Source: Bacillus kexueae (GTDB lineage: Bacteria; Bacillota; Bacilli; Bacillales; Aeribacillaceae). From it: a stretch of DNA of 64,000 bases. The position numbers and the translations under genes were made by a program. Below the pieces are notes generated by a model. That model searched no databases and was not told where the DNA came from. It saw only the letters and a program-made list of their open reading frames with translations. This document shows, one piece after another, positions 1 through 8,794 of this stretch (its first letter is position 1; every line of letters begins with the position of its first letter). The stretch covers positions 682,001 to 746,000 of the forward strand of contig NZ_JALAZE010000001.1 of the NCBI RefSeq assembly GCF_022809095.1, in the 5' to 3' direction.

Positions 1-1009
1 TTGCGTCACTGTACCCGACTGCAGCAACAATTCTTCCCCAATTGCCATCCCGTCCATAAACGGCTGTTTTAACTAATGACGACCCCACGATTTTTTTCGC
101 AATAATGTTCGCCTCTTCTTTCGTTTGTGCGCCGGTCACGTTTACCTCAACGAGCTTTGTCGCACCTTCTCCGTCACGAGCAATCTGCTTTGCTAAGTCA
201 ACACAAACCGCTTTCAACCCTTCTTTAAACTGCTCAAAGTCAGGATGGCCTTCTGTTAAAGGTTCGTGGTCAGCCATTCCGTTAGCAAGTACAAGAACCA
301 TATCGTTCGTCGATGTATCACCATCTACTGTAATTTGATTGAACGACTCATTTGTAATCTCTTTTAACGTTTTGTGTAAAAGAGTGGAATCGATATTGGC
401 ATCCGTAGTCACAAATCCGAGCATCGTTGCCATATTCGGATGAATCATTCCTGACCCTTTTGCCGCTCCTCCAATCGTCACCGTTTTCCCGCCAACTTCC
501 AGCTCGTAGCAAGCACTTTTTTGGAATGTATCAGTCGTTAAAATGGCTTCTTGAAAGCTTTTTGCACCTTCAAGTCCGTTCGATACTTCGACCTGTTCAA
601 TGCCGTGAGCGATTTTATCCATTTGTAAAAATTCACCGATGACACCTGTTGAGGCAACGGCGACATGCTCTTCTACCAGGTCTAACCGCTTGGCGACTAA
701 ACGGCGCATTTCATATGCGTCCTTTAACCCTTGTTCTCCTGTGCAGGCATTCGCTATCGCACTGTTTACGATGATGGCTTGAATTTTCCCACTATGTTGA
801 ATGCTTTCTTGTGTGACTTTCAATGGCGCTGCTTGAAAGTGGTTTTGCGTGTACACAGCCGCCGCTGCTGCAGGCGATTCACTCATTAATAGTCCAACGT
901 CCTTTTTCGAATACCGAAGACCTGCGTGAATCCCACCCGCTTGAAAACCTTTTGGCGTTAAAACAGTGCCACCTTCCACTTTTTTTAGCAGCTTTTCTGC
1001 AGTTTTCAT
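1..1009 (-). CDS. argJ: Bifunctional ornithine acetyltransferase / N-acetylglutamate synthase ArgJ (C-terminus outside window)
   Basis: ArgJ transfers the acetyl group from N-acetylornithine to glutamate, recycling acetyl in cytoplasmic arginine synthesis. The first 336 codons are present; roughly the last 70 of a ~405-residue family protein lie beyond the left edge. The self-cleavage region is visible around residues 185-198 ([17 protein letters not shown]), with Thr195 as the expected catalytic N-terminus of the beta chain after cleavage. The ATG at 1009 follows an AGGAGGAGC-type ribosome site and lies 17 bp after the argC stop, so argC-argJ is an operon. Identification is firm. Whether the enzyme is mono- or bifunctional cannot be read from sequence. 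Confidence 0.95.
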   Translation of the reverse strand, partial: MKTAEKLLKKVEGGTVLTPKGFQAGGIHAGLRYSKKDVGLLMSESPAAAAAVYTQNHFQAAPLKVTQESIQHSGKIQAIIVNSAIANACTGEQGLKDAYEMRRLVAKRLDLVEEHVAVASTGVIGEFLQMDKIAHGIEQVEVSNGLEGAKSFQEAILTTDTFQKSACYELEVGGKTVTIGGAAKGSGMIHPNMATMLGFVTTDANIDSTLLHKTLKEITNESFNQITVDGDTSTNDMVLVLANGMADHEPLTEGHPDFEQFKEGLKAVCVDLAKQIARDGEGATKLVEVNVTGAQTKEEANIIAKKIVGSSLVKTAVYGRDGNWGRIVAAVGYSDA

Positions 1010-1026
1010 TCGTTGCTCCTCCTCTA

Positions 1027-2064
1027 TTATGGATAAATTGGATTATTCGGAATGCCGGTTGTTTCATCCCATCCAAACATGACATTCATATTTTGTACGG
1101 CTTGCCCAGAAGCCCCTTTCATTAAATTATCGATCACCGAAACGATGGTTACACGATTCGTCCGTTCATCGAGCTGAACAGCTATATCACAGTAGTTCGA
1201 GCCGTAAACTTCTTTCGTGCTTGGAAATGAACCCGCTTGTCGAACGCGAACAAAAGGATGACCTTCGTAATAATGGCGATATAATTCTTGTAACCTATTA
1301 TTTTCCCAATCTTCTAATAGCTCAACGTAAATCGTCGCCATAATCCCTCTCGTCATCGGAACGAGATGAGTAGAAAACGAGATAGCGCCAACATTGGAAT
1401 CGAACTGATGTAGCGCTTGCTCAATTTCTGGAACATGCTGGTGTTTGTGAACTTTATAAATTTTTAAGTTATCTTGAATTTCAACAAAGCTTGTCGCTAG
1501 AGACGGTTTCCGACCTGCCCCCGATACGCCGGACTTTGCATCAATAATAATTGAACCGGGCTTGACAACCTTTTCACTCACAAGTGGTGCTAGCCCAAGT
1601 AATGAAGCTGTTGGATAACATCCTGGATTAGCGACAACTTGCGCCTCTTGAACGCTTGATTTATTCACCTCGGTTAAACCGTAAACGGCCTTATCGATAA
1701 ATGACGCTGGCGCTGCCTCTTTTTGGTACCACGCTTCATAAAGAGATGGATCTTTAATCCGTAAATCGCCCGATAAATCGATGATCTTTAGCTTTTCATG
1801 TTCAAGCTGTGGCGATAATTTTGCCGATATTCCTGAAGGAGTGGCTAAAAAAACAACGTCGTTTTCTTCTTTTATTTTTTCTAACTCAATGGATTTTAAC
1901 GATTCATCGCTAATTTGGTTCAAATGCGTATACACTTCAGCATACGCTTTTTCTTCATCTGACGATGTATAAAGGTTGAATGTCGATACATTTGGATGCA
2001 TTTTTAAGATTCGATATAATTCGACACCACCATACCCAGTAGCACCGATAATTCCTATATTCAA
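1027..2064 (-). CDS. argC: N-acetyl-gamma-glutamyl-phosphate reductase ArgC
   Basis: NADPH-dependent reductase that converts N-acetylglutamyl phosphate to the semialdehyde in arginine biosynthesis. The 345 residues match the usual family length. The N-terminus carries the nucleotide-binding motif GATGYGG (residues 7-13). The catalytic cysteine is Cys149 in [10 protein letters not shown] His-rich loop near residue 210 (HKHQH) and an SGAGR motif are also typical. It is the first gene of the arg operon and is followed closely by argJ. A good sigma-A promoter and an arginine-box-like sequence lie just upstream. Confidence 0.97.
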   Translation of the reverse strand: MNIGIIGATGYGGVELYRILKMHPNVSTFNLYTSSDEEKAYAEVYTHLNQISDESLKSIELEKIKEENDVVFLATPSGISAKLSPQLEHEKLKIIDLSGDLRIKDPSLYEAWYQKEAAPASFIDKAVYGLTEVNKSSVQEAQVVANPGCYPTASLLGLAPLVSEKVVKPGSIIIDAKSGVSGAGRKPSLATSFVEIQDNLKIYKVHKHQHVPEIEQALHQFDSNVGAISFSTHLVPMTRGIMATIYVELLEDWENNRLQELYRHYYEGHPFVRVRQAGSFPSTKEVYGSNYCDIAVQLDERTNRVTIVSVIDNLMKGASGQAVQNMNVMFGWDETTGIPNNPIYP

Positions 2065-2102
2065 ATTCGATCACCTTCACAACTTTTGTTAAATTAGTTC
2101 TC

Positions 2103-2131
2103 ATTATAGTACCGCATAAAAATAAAATCAA
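2103..2131 (-). promoter_or_regulatory. Sigma-A promoter of the arg operon
   Basis: On the minus strand, -35 TTGATT (2131-2126) and -10 TATAAT (2108-2103) are separated by exactly 17 bp, about 40 bp upstream of the argC start. Assigned from consensus match and spacing. Confidence 0.7.
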
Positions 2132-2146
2132 CTGTATATTTATTAA
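2132..2146 (-). promoter_or_regulatory. Possible ArgR/AhrC operator (ARG box)
   Basis: TTAATAAATATACAG on the minus strand, abutting the -35 box, matches about 11 of 15 positions of the Bacillus ARG-box core TGAATAAAAATTCAA. The surroundings are AT-rich, so chance similarity is possible. The location upstream of argC is what makes it credible. Confidence 0.35.
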
Positions 2147-2452
2147 TATTTTATGTAAATCGTTTTCATTTTCACAAAAATGTTTTACCACCTTTTTCAG
2201 AAAATAAACATTTATTCGCAAACTAATTCTTTCGATCTTCGTTTAATCTAAATTATTTCAAAATGTCGATTTAAATATCCAACAGCCCCCTCTCTTTCTA
2301 TGAATGATTTCTACTAAAAAAGTCCCTCAAAATTTATTACAATTTTTAAGCTCATTTAATTATTAATTTGCCAAAAATAAAATATAATTAATTAAAACCC
2401 AATATATTCCATAGTTAAATTAATAACAATGGTTTAGAGGAGGTAATAAGTC

Positions 2453-4564
2453 TTGCATTTTAACTTATTAAATAAATCTAACCATCATCCAAAGGAGATT
2501 ATTAAAAGCGTTGAAGAGATTGGACAACGAGTGATCATTCTGCAAACGTTATATGAACGTTTTATTGAAGATAGCACGATTGGAATGTATGTGTTAGATG
2601 GGGATCGCTTTATATTCACTAATAGTCGACTTTGCGAAATTATTGGTTATACAGAGGAAGAACTTTTAAGTGGTAATATTCGTTTAAAACGAATTGTTTT
2701 AGATGAAGATTTTCCAATTGTACAAGAAAAAATAGATGAAAGAATGAAACGTTTAGCAAACGAAGTCCGGTATCAAGTCAGGATTGTTACTAAAGAAGGC
2801 CACATAAGGTTTGTAGATGTTTATGGTTCAGTAGCTAAATTTGATGGAAAAGATATGATTTTCGGAACGCTTGGAGATATAACAGAATTCGTACAAAGTA
2901 ATAAACGATTAAAAGAGAGGGAAAAACAATTTCTCTCTTTATTCGAAAATAGTACCGATGCGGTATATGCTTTAGACTTAAATGGTAAATTCCTAGCATT
3001 GAACCGCATGTGTTATGAAATTTCTGGATACGAGGAAGCTGAGTTAAAGAATACTTCCTTTATGCCGCTTGTGATTTCTGAAGAATTACCGAAAATTTTA
3101 ATAAATTTCAACCGAGCAAAAAAGGGTGAACTTACGACCTATAATGTAACGATACGTCATAAATTAGGGTATAAAGTTTCCCTACAAGTATCAAATTTCC
3201 CAATGATTGAAGATGGAAAAATTATCGGTGTTTATGGAATTGCAAAAGACGTTACCAACTCGCAAAGATATAAGCAAGAAATTAATCGTCTCGCCTATTA
3301 CGATCGCTTGACGAATTTACCCAATCGAAGTTTGTTTATCGAGCGCATCAAAGATTATTTAGCAAATGATAAAGATTTTGCAGTTTTATTACTGGATATT
3401 GATGGGTTTAAGTTCATCAATGACACATTTGGTCATACCTCCGGGGATGAATTTCTAAGAGAAGTGGGAAACCGTCTTCTCGAGTGTTTACCTCCTCATA
3501 ATACGTTAGCACGACTTGGAGGGGATGAATTTGCAATCGCCATCCAAAACTTAAATACTACATCCATTAAAAACATATCCGATAGTGTTGTTAACGCGTT
3601 GAAAGAGCCTTTTTATATTAACCAGAAAAAAGTAAACATAACAGCTAGCATAGGGATTGTGCAAAATACATCGGTACAAGACGGACCAGAAGATCTTTTA
3701 CGAAAAGCGGGTATTGCCATGTTTTATGCAAAAGAACAAGGAAAAAACCAATACTTTGTATACGATCAAGAATTTGATCAATTATTTAAATATCGGTATA
3801 TCATAGCAAATGGCTTAAAAGACGCAGTTGACCAAGATCAATTTTCGTTGAAATTCCAGCCAATTGTGAACTTATCAACGGGTCAAGTAGATTTAATCGA
3901 GCTGTTAATTCGCTGGAATCATCCGGAACATGGATTCATTTCTCCTGCTGATTTCATCCCTATCGCCGAAGAAAATGGGACGATAATGGAAATCGGTTAC
4001 TGGGTACTGAAATCTGCCTGTCTTGAGCTACTTAAATGGAATTCAGAAGGAGAAAATGCCGTCAAATTAGCCATTAATATTTCGACTAAGCAACTGCAGC
4101 ATCCGGAGTTTATTGATGAAGTTAGAAAAATCATTCAAGAATTTCAGATTGATCCAACATGGATTGAGTTCGAAATTACGGAAAGCAAGCTTCTTGAGAA
4201 CGAATTAGAAATTAAAAAAAGGCTGCGACAATTAAAAAATCTAGGCGTGTCACTATCCATAGATGATTTCGGCACCGGATATACCTCGCTCATCCAATTA
4301 CAACAATTCTCGTTTGATACGCTAAAAATTGACCGAAGTTTTATCCAAGATATGGACGGAACAAATGGGAAAGCCATTACGAGTGCCATTATTTCATTGG
4401 CTCATCATTTAGGTATTACCGTAGTTGCAGAAGGTATAGAGAAAGAAAGTCAGCTTAACTATTTAAAAGAAATTAATTGTGACCGTGTCCAAGGCTTTTA
4501 CTTGAGCAAACCTACAACAATAGAACAAGTAAAACGATTTATTCAGAAAGAAAAAATTGTATAG
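2453..4564 (+). CDS. PAS-PAS-GGDEF-EAL cyclic-di-GMP turnover protein
   Basis: A 703-residue signalling protein with no membrane segment. Two PAS domains (about 40-150 and 155-270) precede a GGDEF domain (about 280-440) and an EAL domain (about 455-700). The diguanylate cyclase motif GGDEF is intact at residues 356-360. The EAL signature reads ELL (Glu483 kept, Ala replaced). Other phosphodiesterase motifs are present: NISTKQLQ, EITES, DDFGTGYTS, KIDRSF, AEGIE and QGFYLSKP. Hydrolytic activity is therefore likely, and the cyclase may be active or regulatory. The TTG start at 2453 is chosen because AGAGGAGGT sits 9 bp upstream. It stands alone and ends in a strong terminator. The PAS ligand is unknown. 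Confidence 0.9.
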   Translation: MHFNLLNKSNHHPKEIIKSVEEIGQRVIILQTLYERFIEDSTIGMYVLDGDRFIFTNSRLCEIIGYTEEELLSGNIRLKRIVLDEDFPIVQEKIDERMKRLANEVRYQVRIVTKEGHIRFVDVYGSVAKFDGKDMIFGTLGDITEFVQSNKRLKEREKQFLSLFENSTDAVYALDLNGKFLALNRMCYEISGYEEAELKNTSFMPLVISEELPKILINFNRAKKGELTTYNVTIRHKLGYKVSLQVSNFPMIEDGKIIGVYGIAKDVTNSQRYKQEINRLAYYDRLTNLPNRSLFIERIKDYLANDKDFAVLLLDIDGFKFINDTFGHTSGDEFLREVGNRLLECLPPHNTLARLGGDEFAIAIQNLNTTSIKNISDSVVNALKEPFYINQKKVNITASIGIVQNTSVQDGPEDLLRKAGIAMFYAKEQGKNQYFVYDQEFDQLFKYRYIIANGLKDAVDQDQFSLKFQPIVNLSTGQVDLIELLIRWNHPEHGFISPADFIPIAEENGTIMEIGYWVLKSACLELLKWNSEGENAVKLAINISTKQLQHPEFIDEVRKIIQEFQIDPTWIEFEITESKLLENELEIKKRLRQLKNLGVSLSIDDFGTGYTSLIQLQQFSFDTLKIDRSFIQDMDGTNGKAITSAIISLAHHLGITVVAEGIEKESQLNYLKEINCDRVQGFYLSKPTTIEQVKRFIQKEKIV

Positions 4565-4574
4565 CTTATCTCAC

Positions 4575-4601
4575 GGGTGTGAAGTTATTCACATCCTTTT
4601 T
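4575..4601 (+). terminator. Rho-independent terminator of the GGDEF-EAL gene
   Basis: Stem GGGTGTGAA (4575-4583) pairs with TTCACATCC (4588-4596), one G-T pair, followed by five T residues. Confidence 0.85.
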
Positions 4602-4629
4602 CTATTCTAAAAAAGAGCCTTTGCTCATA

Positions 4630-4792
4630 AGAAAAGCACAAAGCGCAAGTCCTAAGGCGAAGGGCGGTGGAGGACCTTCCGTCGCCACAGCAGGGCCGAA
4701 GCGACCCGAGCTGATGGCGCTTGGAGCTAGACACCAAAAAGACTGTAAAGAAAATACTTTAACATATTATTGAACTTAAACTTTCTGTAACA
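4630..4792 (+). repeat. Terminator-associated dispersed repeat, copy 1
   Basis: About 163 bp. The GC-rich left part contains the conserved stretch CGCCACAGCAGGGCCGAAGC and GCGCTTGGAGCTAGACACC. The AT-rich tail ends ATTGAACTTAAACTTTCTGT-AACA. The right end abuts the terminator of the leftward CAP-lipoprotein gene. It contains no protein gene. Nine further copies in this window share the sequence and the orientation. Confidence 0.9.
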
Positions 4793-4796
4793 AAGA

Positions 4797-4832
4797 AAAA
4801 GAGACCTCCGAATTCGTCGGTCCCTTTTTTCC
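4797..4832 (-). terminator. Terminator of the CAP-domain lipoprotein gene
   Basis: On the minus strand GGGACCGAC and its partner GGAGGTCTC form an imperfect stem that ends in a T-rich stretch (the A-run around 4793-4800). It lies 15 bp after the stop codon. Confidence 0.7.
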
Positions 4833-4847
4833 TTTAATTCAAATGAA

Positions 4848-5645
4848 TTACTTCCCAATAAACATTTGTGTCCAGTGATTACCTTTTGATTCGTATCCCA
4901 CACCGATATGGGTGAATTGATTGCTTAATATATTTTTTCTGTGCCCTTCACTGTTCATCCAGGCATTAACAACTTCTTCAGGCGTACGCTGCCCTTGTGC
5001 AATGTTTTCACCTGCTGTTTTGTAGGAAATCCCAAAGTCACGCATCATATCGAATGGTGAACCGTATGTTGGGCTCGTATGCGAGAAGTAATTGTTTTGT
5101 TGCATGTCTTCCGATTTCTTCTGTGCGACGCGGCTTAATTCAGCATCTGCTTTTAACGCAGGTAGCCCTGCTTTCGCGCGCTCTTGATTCGTTAAATCAA
5201 GGACTCGTTGGGCGTATTCGCCAATTCCTTGTGTATCTCCTGTCGGCTGTTGTTCTTGTTGTTGTTGTTCTTTAGCCGGTTGTTGTGGTTGCTGTTGTTC
5301 GGTCGTTGGTGCTTTGTATTGCTGATTCGGTTGTCCTTGATTAGGCACTTGAGTTCTCGGTTGTGTTGGTAGCTGATTACGAAATTGATCTACTTGTTTT
5401 TTAATTTCTTCATGTAATTTCTTTTGAATATCATCTGCTTGACTTGGGTCTACTTGAACAAATTTATATTTTGCATCTTGAACTAATATTGCTTTTGTAT
5501 GAGGATATTGACTACTCGGTGTGGATGTATCTGCAGCCGAAATATCCATATGATCATTTTGAGCTCGGTCGTCTCCAAAGTTACAAGCGGTCAAACCGAG
5601 GGTAAGTGTAAGGGCCGCTGTAACACCAAAGATTTTATTTTTCAA
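4848..5645 (-). CDS. CAP/SCP-domain (YkwD-like) lipoprotein
   Basis: A 265-residue surface lipoprotein. The N-terminal signal peptide ends in a lipobox LTAC with lipidated Cys21. A Gln/Pro-rich linker (about residues 90-140) leads to a C-terminal CAP domain (about 145-265) with family motifs LTNQERAKAGLPAL, FSHTSP, GENIAQG, WMNSEGHRKNIL and IGVGY. CAP proteins of this kind occur in the cell envelope and spores of Bacillus; their biochemical role is unsettled. The ATG at 5645 follows an AGGAGGAA-type site. It is monocistronic. Confidence 0.88.
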   Translation of the reverse strand: MKNKIFGVTAALTLTLGLTACNFGDDRAQNDHMDISAADTSTPSSQYPHTKAILVQDAKYKFVQVDPSQADDIQKKLHEEIKKQVDQFRNQLPTQPRTQVPNQGQPNQQYKAPTTEQQQPQQPAKEQQQQEQQPTGDTQGIGEYAQRVLDLTNQERAKAGLPALKADAELSRVAQKKSEDMQQNNYFSHTSPTYGSPFDMMRDFGISYKTAGENIAQGQRTPEEVVNAWMNSEGHRKNILSNQFTHIGVGYESKGNHWTQMFIGK

Positions 5646-5853
5646 CGTTCATTCCTCCTCAGACATTGTTTTACACCGTTAGTTTCTTACATTCAATTGA
5701 AAATCATGATGGTAATTGTTGTGAACTGATGAGGAGGGAAACAAATTTTTAGAAATGATGTTGAAAAGGATAAATGAAGAAGAGAAGTACGCGTTATTTT
5801 CTATCTACCTTTATAGAAACTGAAAGATCACCTGCGCTTTTTGTTTCCAAATA

Positions 5854-6020
5854 AGAAAAGCGCAAGTCCTTAGGTGAAGGGCGCTGGAGAACCTGCGAGG
5901 AGACTTCTGTCGCCACAGCAGGGCCGAAGCGACCCGAGCTGATGGCGCTTGGAGCTAGACACCAAAAAAACGGTAAAGAGAATACTTTAACACTTTATTG
6001 AACTTAAACTTTCTGTAACA
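5854..6020 (+). repeat. Terminator-associated dispersed repeat, copy 2
   Basis: Full-length copy of about 167 bp with left end AGAAAAGCGCAAGTCC and right end ACTTTCTGTAACA. It lies 30 bp from the stop codon of the leftward yitW-like gene and directly abuts the A-run of its terminator. Confidence 0.9.
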
Positions 6021-6022
6021 TT

Positions 6023-6048
6023 AAAAAACACAGCGAAAGTTCGCTGTG
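6023..6048 (-). terminator. Terminator of the yitV-yitW operon
   Basis: Stem CACAGCGAA (6029-6037) with TTCGCTGTG (6040-6048), followed on the minus strand by six T residues. It sits next to the stop codon at 6050. Confidence 0.85.
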
Positions 6049-6049
6049 C

Positions 6050-6358
6050 TTACGAAATGCCTAATGCAATTTTTGCATAACGGGACATTTTATCTTTTGT
6101 CCAAGGTGGATTCCAAACGATATTCACATCTACGTCCTTCACTTCTGGGATCCCAACGAGTGCTGCTTTCACTTGCTCGACAATCGTTCCTGCGAGTGGG
6201 CAGCCCATAGAAGTTAATGTCATCGTAACGATACATGTGCCTTCTTCATTTAATTCAACATCATAAACAAGCCCTAAGTTCACAATATCGATTCCTAATT
6301 CGGGGTCCACTACTTGCTCTAGTGCACCCATAATATTTTCTTTTAATGCTTCATCCAT
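6050..6358 (-). CDS. yitW: MIP18/DUF59 family Fe-S assembly protein (YitW-like)
   Basis: A 102-residue protein of the MIP18/DUF59 (SufT/PaaD-related) family, whose members help deliver or mature iron-sulfur clusters in the cytoplasm. Family signatures are DPELGIDIVNLGLVYDV near the N-terminus, the conserved cysteine in TSMGCPLAG, and the C-terminal WNPPWTKDKMS. It is the second gene of an operon with the hydrolase yitV, 33 bp upstream. The position yitW-yitV-yitU matches B. subtilis, which supports the name. No partner or cargo can be deduced from the window. Confidence 0.88.
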   Translation of the reverse strand: MDEALKENIMGALEQVVDPELGIDIVNLGLVYDVELNEEGTCIVTMTLTSMGCPLAGTIVEQVKAALVGIPEVKDVDVNIVWNPPWTKDKMSRYAKIALGIS

Positions 6359-6391
6359 TTGAAAAAACTCCTTTCTCTTTTTATTTGACCA

Positions 6392-7198
6392 TTATAACGA
6401 AGTTTCCACCTTATTTCGAACATTGTGCAATAAATGCTTTTCAAACCATTCGACGGTCAATAGCACCCCTTTACGGGAAACTTTATGTCCTGCATGTTCA
6501 TCTGCTTCAAAATGGATTCGTTCAGGATTTTCGGCATAAAGAGGTAGAATCTCTTCATAAAATTTATAAGCAGGAGCAAATGGGACAACCTGATCTTTCT
6601 TTCCGTGCCAAAAGAGCAATGGTCGGTTGGCTAATTTATCTAATTGGGTGGACAAATCATATGGCTTCAGTTGATTCATCTGTTCTGCTAATTGTTCATC
6701 GGTGAAAGGAATATTAATCCCTTGTTGTTTTAAATGTTGAATCTGCATTTGAAAGAAACTTCCGTAAGCAGGATTCCCCATTAAACTAACGGCTGTTTTA
6801 ATCCATTGATATTGTGTTAAAGCACCTAATGTAATGATGCCACCCATCGACGTCCCGACCACGCCAATGCGTTCATGATCCATTAGATTTTGTTGTTCAT
6901 AAAATTCCTTTAATGTATTTAGCTCATGAATCGTGTGTAAAACGATTCGCCAAAATTGCATATGCAGTTCTGTTTCCGTTTCTACGACGCGTTCACCATG
7001 GAACTTCACATCTGGTAAAACAACACGAAATCCTTTTTCAGCTAGTAAGTAAGCATAATGTAAATTGTGCTCTTTGGCACTTGTGTAGCCGTGGATAAAT
7101 AAAATGAACGGCAAACGCTCATGTTGTAAGGATTGTTTCACTAAATGAAGCGCAGGAATGTCTTGTACTTGATCTCGTTGTATGATTATGCTGCTCAT
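6392..7198 (-). CDS. yitV: Alpha/beta-hydrolase, putative esterase (YitV-like)
   Basis: A 268-residue cytoplasmic alpha/beta-fold hydrolase. The nucleophile elbow GTSMGG is preceded by the oxyanion-side motif HGYTSAKEHN. The candidate catalytic Asp is in WHGKKDQVVPF, and the His is near the C-terminus in DEHAGHKVS. These support carboxylesterase-like activity, but the substrate is unknown. It heads a two-gene operon with yitW and is divergent from yitU across a 128-bp gap, the same order as in B. subtilis. Confidence 0.88.
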   Translation of the reverse strand: MSSIIIQRDQVQDIPALHLVKQSLQHERLPFILFIHGYTSAKEHNLHYAYLLAEKGFRVVLPDVKFHGERVVETETELHMQFWRIVLHTIHELNTLKEFYEQQNLMDHERIGVVGTSMGGIITLGALTQYQWIKTAVSLMGNPAYGSFFQMQIQHLKQQGINIPFTDEQLAEQMNQLKPYDLSTQLDKLANRPLLFWHGKKDQVVPFAPAYKFYEEILPLYAENPERIHFEADEHAGHKVSRKGVLLTVEWFEKHLLHNVRNKVETSL

Positions 7199-7326
7199 GC
7201 TAGTACTCCTTTCATATTTTTACCTACTGTTAGTGTAGCATGATTGAGAAAAATATGGAAAAAAGAAACGTTCATCTGTTAAACTTTTAGTATCGCTGAT
7301 GAAAATCGACTGATTGGGGAGAGAAT

Positions 7327-8139
7327 ATGAAGAATCAACCACATTTAATCGCCATCGACCTCGATGGGACACTGTTAAAAGATAATAAAACCATTTCGCC
7401 ATATTCAAAAGAAATTCTTCAAAAAGCGAAAGAACAAGGCCATCATGTCTGCATTGCGACTGGCCGCCCTTTTCGCTCTAGCGATGTATATTATCATGAA
7501 TTAGATTTAAACACACCGATTGTGAACTTTAACGGGGCCTTTGTTCACCACCCAAAAGATGACTCATGGGGTAGTTATCATACGACACTCGAAGTTGAAG
7601 TCGTAAGAGAAATTGTTGAAGTGGCTGAAAAACATGATGTTCACAACATATTAGCGGAAGTATTGGACGAAGTGTATTTCCATTATCATGATGAGAAGCT
7701 TTTAGATATTTTTAGTATGGGAAATCCAGAAGTGACAATTGGTAATTTAAAAAATGTTTTGCGTAAAGATGTGACGAGCATCTTAATCCATGCACCGGAA
7801 GAAAATGTGGAAAAAATCCGAGGGTATTTAAGTGATGTTCACGCAAATGTCGTTGACCACCGTCGCTGGGCAGCACCTTGGCATGTCATTGAAATTATTC
7901 GAGCCGGTATCCATAAAGCAGTCGGCTTAAAAATCATCGCTGATTATTATAACATTCCAAAAGAACGAATTATCGCTTTTGGAGATGAAGATAACGACTT
8001 AGAAATGCTTGACTATGCAGGCTGTGGCGTGGCAATGGGAAATGGCATTGACCAAGTAAAATCCATTGCTAATGAAGTAACAGGAACAAACGAAGAAGAC
8101 GGCGTTGCCCGTTTTCTCCAGTCTTACCTGTCATTATAG
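7327..8139 (+). CDS. yitU: Cof-type HAD-superfamily phosphatase (YitU-like)
   Basis: A 270-residue HAD hydrolase of the Cof/IIB class. Motif I is DLDGTLLKDN with the nucleophilic aspartate near residue 11, motif II is in IATGRPF, and motif IV is GDEDNDLEML near residue 218. A large C2 cap lies between them. Relatives dephosphorylate flavin or sugar phosphates, and YitU of B. subtilis is reported as an FMN/riboflavin-pathway phosphatase. The substrate here is inferred only from family and synteny. The ATG at 7327 follows GGGGAGAAT. Confidence 0.88.
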   Translation: MKNQPHLIAIDLDGTLLKDNKTISPYSKEILQKAKEQGHHVCIATGRPFRSSDVYYHELDLNTPIVNFNGAFVHHPKDDSWGSYHTTLEVEVVREIVEVAEKHDVHNILAEVLDEVYFHYHDEKLLDIFSMGNPEVTIGNLKNVLRKDVTSILIHAPEENVEKIRGYLSDVHANVVDHRRWAAPWHVIEIIRAGIHKAVGLKIIADYYNIPKERIIAFGDEDNDLEMLDYAGCGVAMGNGIDQVKSIANEVTGTNEEDGVARFLQSYLSL

Positions 8140-8230
8140 GATGGAGTCGATAATTCCCATCCATATTGGTCTCCGATGAGCATATACTACACTTGACGCC
8201 ATAGCGCGTCAAAACAGTTTGGGGGGACTA

Positions 8231-8383
8231 ATGATGAGCAAAAGTAATAAATCGAAACGATTTGTCCAACAAGGAAAAGATTCGGTGAATAAACACGATG
8301 AAAGGTTCCCTTACAAAATGACGTACGAAGAAGCGGAACGAAAACAAGAGGAAGTAGAAGACATCACACAAGGAGGTTTCTAA
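8231..8383 (+). CDS. Small basic/acidic protein of unknown function (50 aa)
   Basis: A 50-codon gene, highly charged, with no membrane segment, preceded by a strong GGGGGGA ribosome site. It begins MMSKSNKSKR and ends EEVEDITQGGF. The stop codon overlaps the start of the next gene (TAATG), so the two are translationally coupled. A 7-bp inverted repeat (TTGACGC 8193-8199, GCGTCAA 8206-8212) lies 18 bp upstream and could be an operator or leader hairpin. I do not recognise the family. Good start signal, coupling and codon pattern argue it is real. Confidence 0.65.
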   Translation: MMSKSNKSKRFVQQGKDSVNKHDERFPYKMTYEEAERKQEEVEDITQGGF

Positions 8384-8580
8384 TGGGAAATCAATTATTC
8401 CAAGAAGCACGTCGCTTCGTTGAACAAGCCGAACAAGCGGCAGAAGAGAAAAACCAAGGAAATCTCCAAAAAGCAATTGAAACAGCACAAAATGCCTTAA
8501 CTTCAGCGTATGCCAATACGACAACGGCAGAAAAACAACAACTGAAAGCTTACCAAGAGCGCTTAGACCAACTTAAATAA
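8383..8580 (+). CDS. DUF3813-type small helical protein
   Basis: 65 residues, entirely helical in appearance, rich in Ala, Glu and Gln (ARRFVEQAEQAAEEKNQGN and similar). It resembles the short DUF3813 family of Bacillaceae, which is often found beside a Cof phosphatase as here. Function is unknown. The start overlaps the previous stop by one base. Dispersed repeat copy 3 follows immediately. Confidence 0.7.
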   Translation: MGNQLFQEARRFVEQAEQAAEEKNQGNLQKAIETAQNALTSAYANTTTAEKQQLKAYQERLDQLK

Positions 8581-8587
8581 GAGCTCA

Positions 8588-8743
8588 TAATGCGCCCGCC
8601 TATAGGCGAAGGGTGCTGGAGGACCTGCGAGGAGGCTTCCGTCACCACAGCAGGGCCGAAGCGACCAGAGCTGATTGCGCTTGGAGCTAGACACAAAACA
8701 AACTGAAAAGAGAACACTTTATTGAACTTAAGCTTTCTGTAAA
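8588..8743 (+). repeat. Terminator-associated dispersed repeat, copy 3
   Basis: Copy of about 156 bp with a shortened tail (ACACTTTATTGAACTTAAG) and left hairpin GCGCCCGCCTATAGGCGAA. It sits between convergent genes, with its right end against the terminator of the BsuPI lipoprotein gene. Confidence 0.88.
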
Positions 8744-8750
8744 AAATAAA

Positions 8751-8791
8751 AAGGCAGATGAAAAACGGTTCCCGTTTTTCGTCTGCCTTTT
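8751..8791 (-). terminator. Strong terminator, likely bidirectional
   Basis: A long stem of about 17 bp: AGGCAGATGAAAAACGG pairs with CCGTTTTTCGTCTGCCT across a 3-base loop. It is flanked by A- and T-runs, so it can serve the convergent genes on both sides. Confidence 0.88.
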
Positions 8792-8794
8792 GTT

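Noticed and set aside
1955-2221. An 88-codon minus-strand frame upstream of argC
   Set aside because: It runs through the arg promoter and into argC in another frame, with no ribosome site.
8181-8189. CATATACTA as a sigma-K -10 before the small-protein pair
   Set aside because: No AC at the required 16-17 bp upstream.
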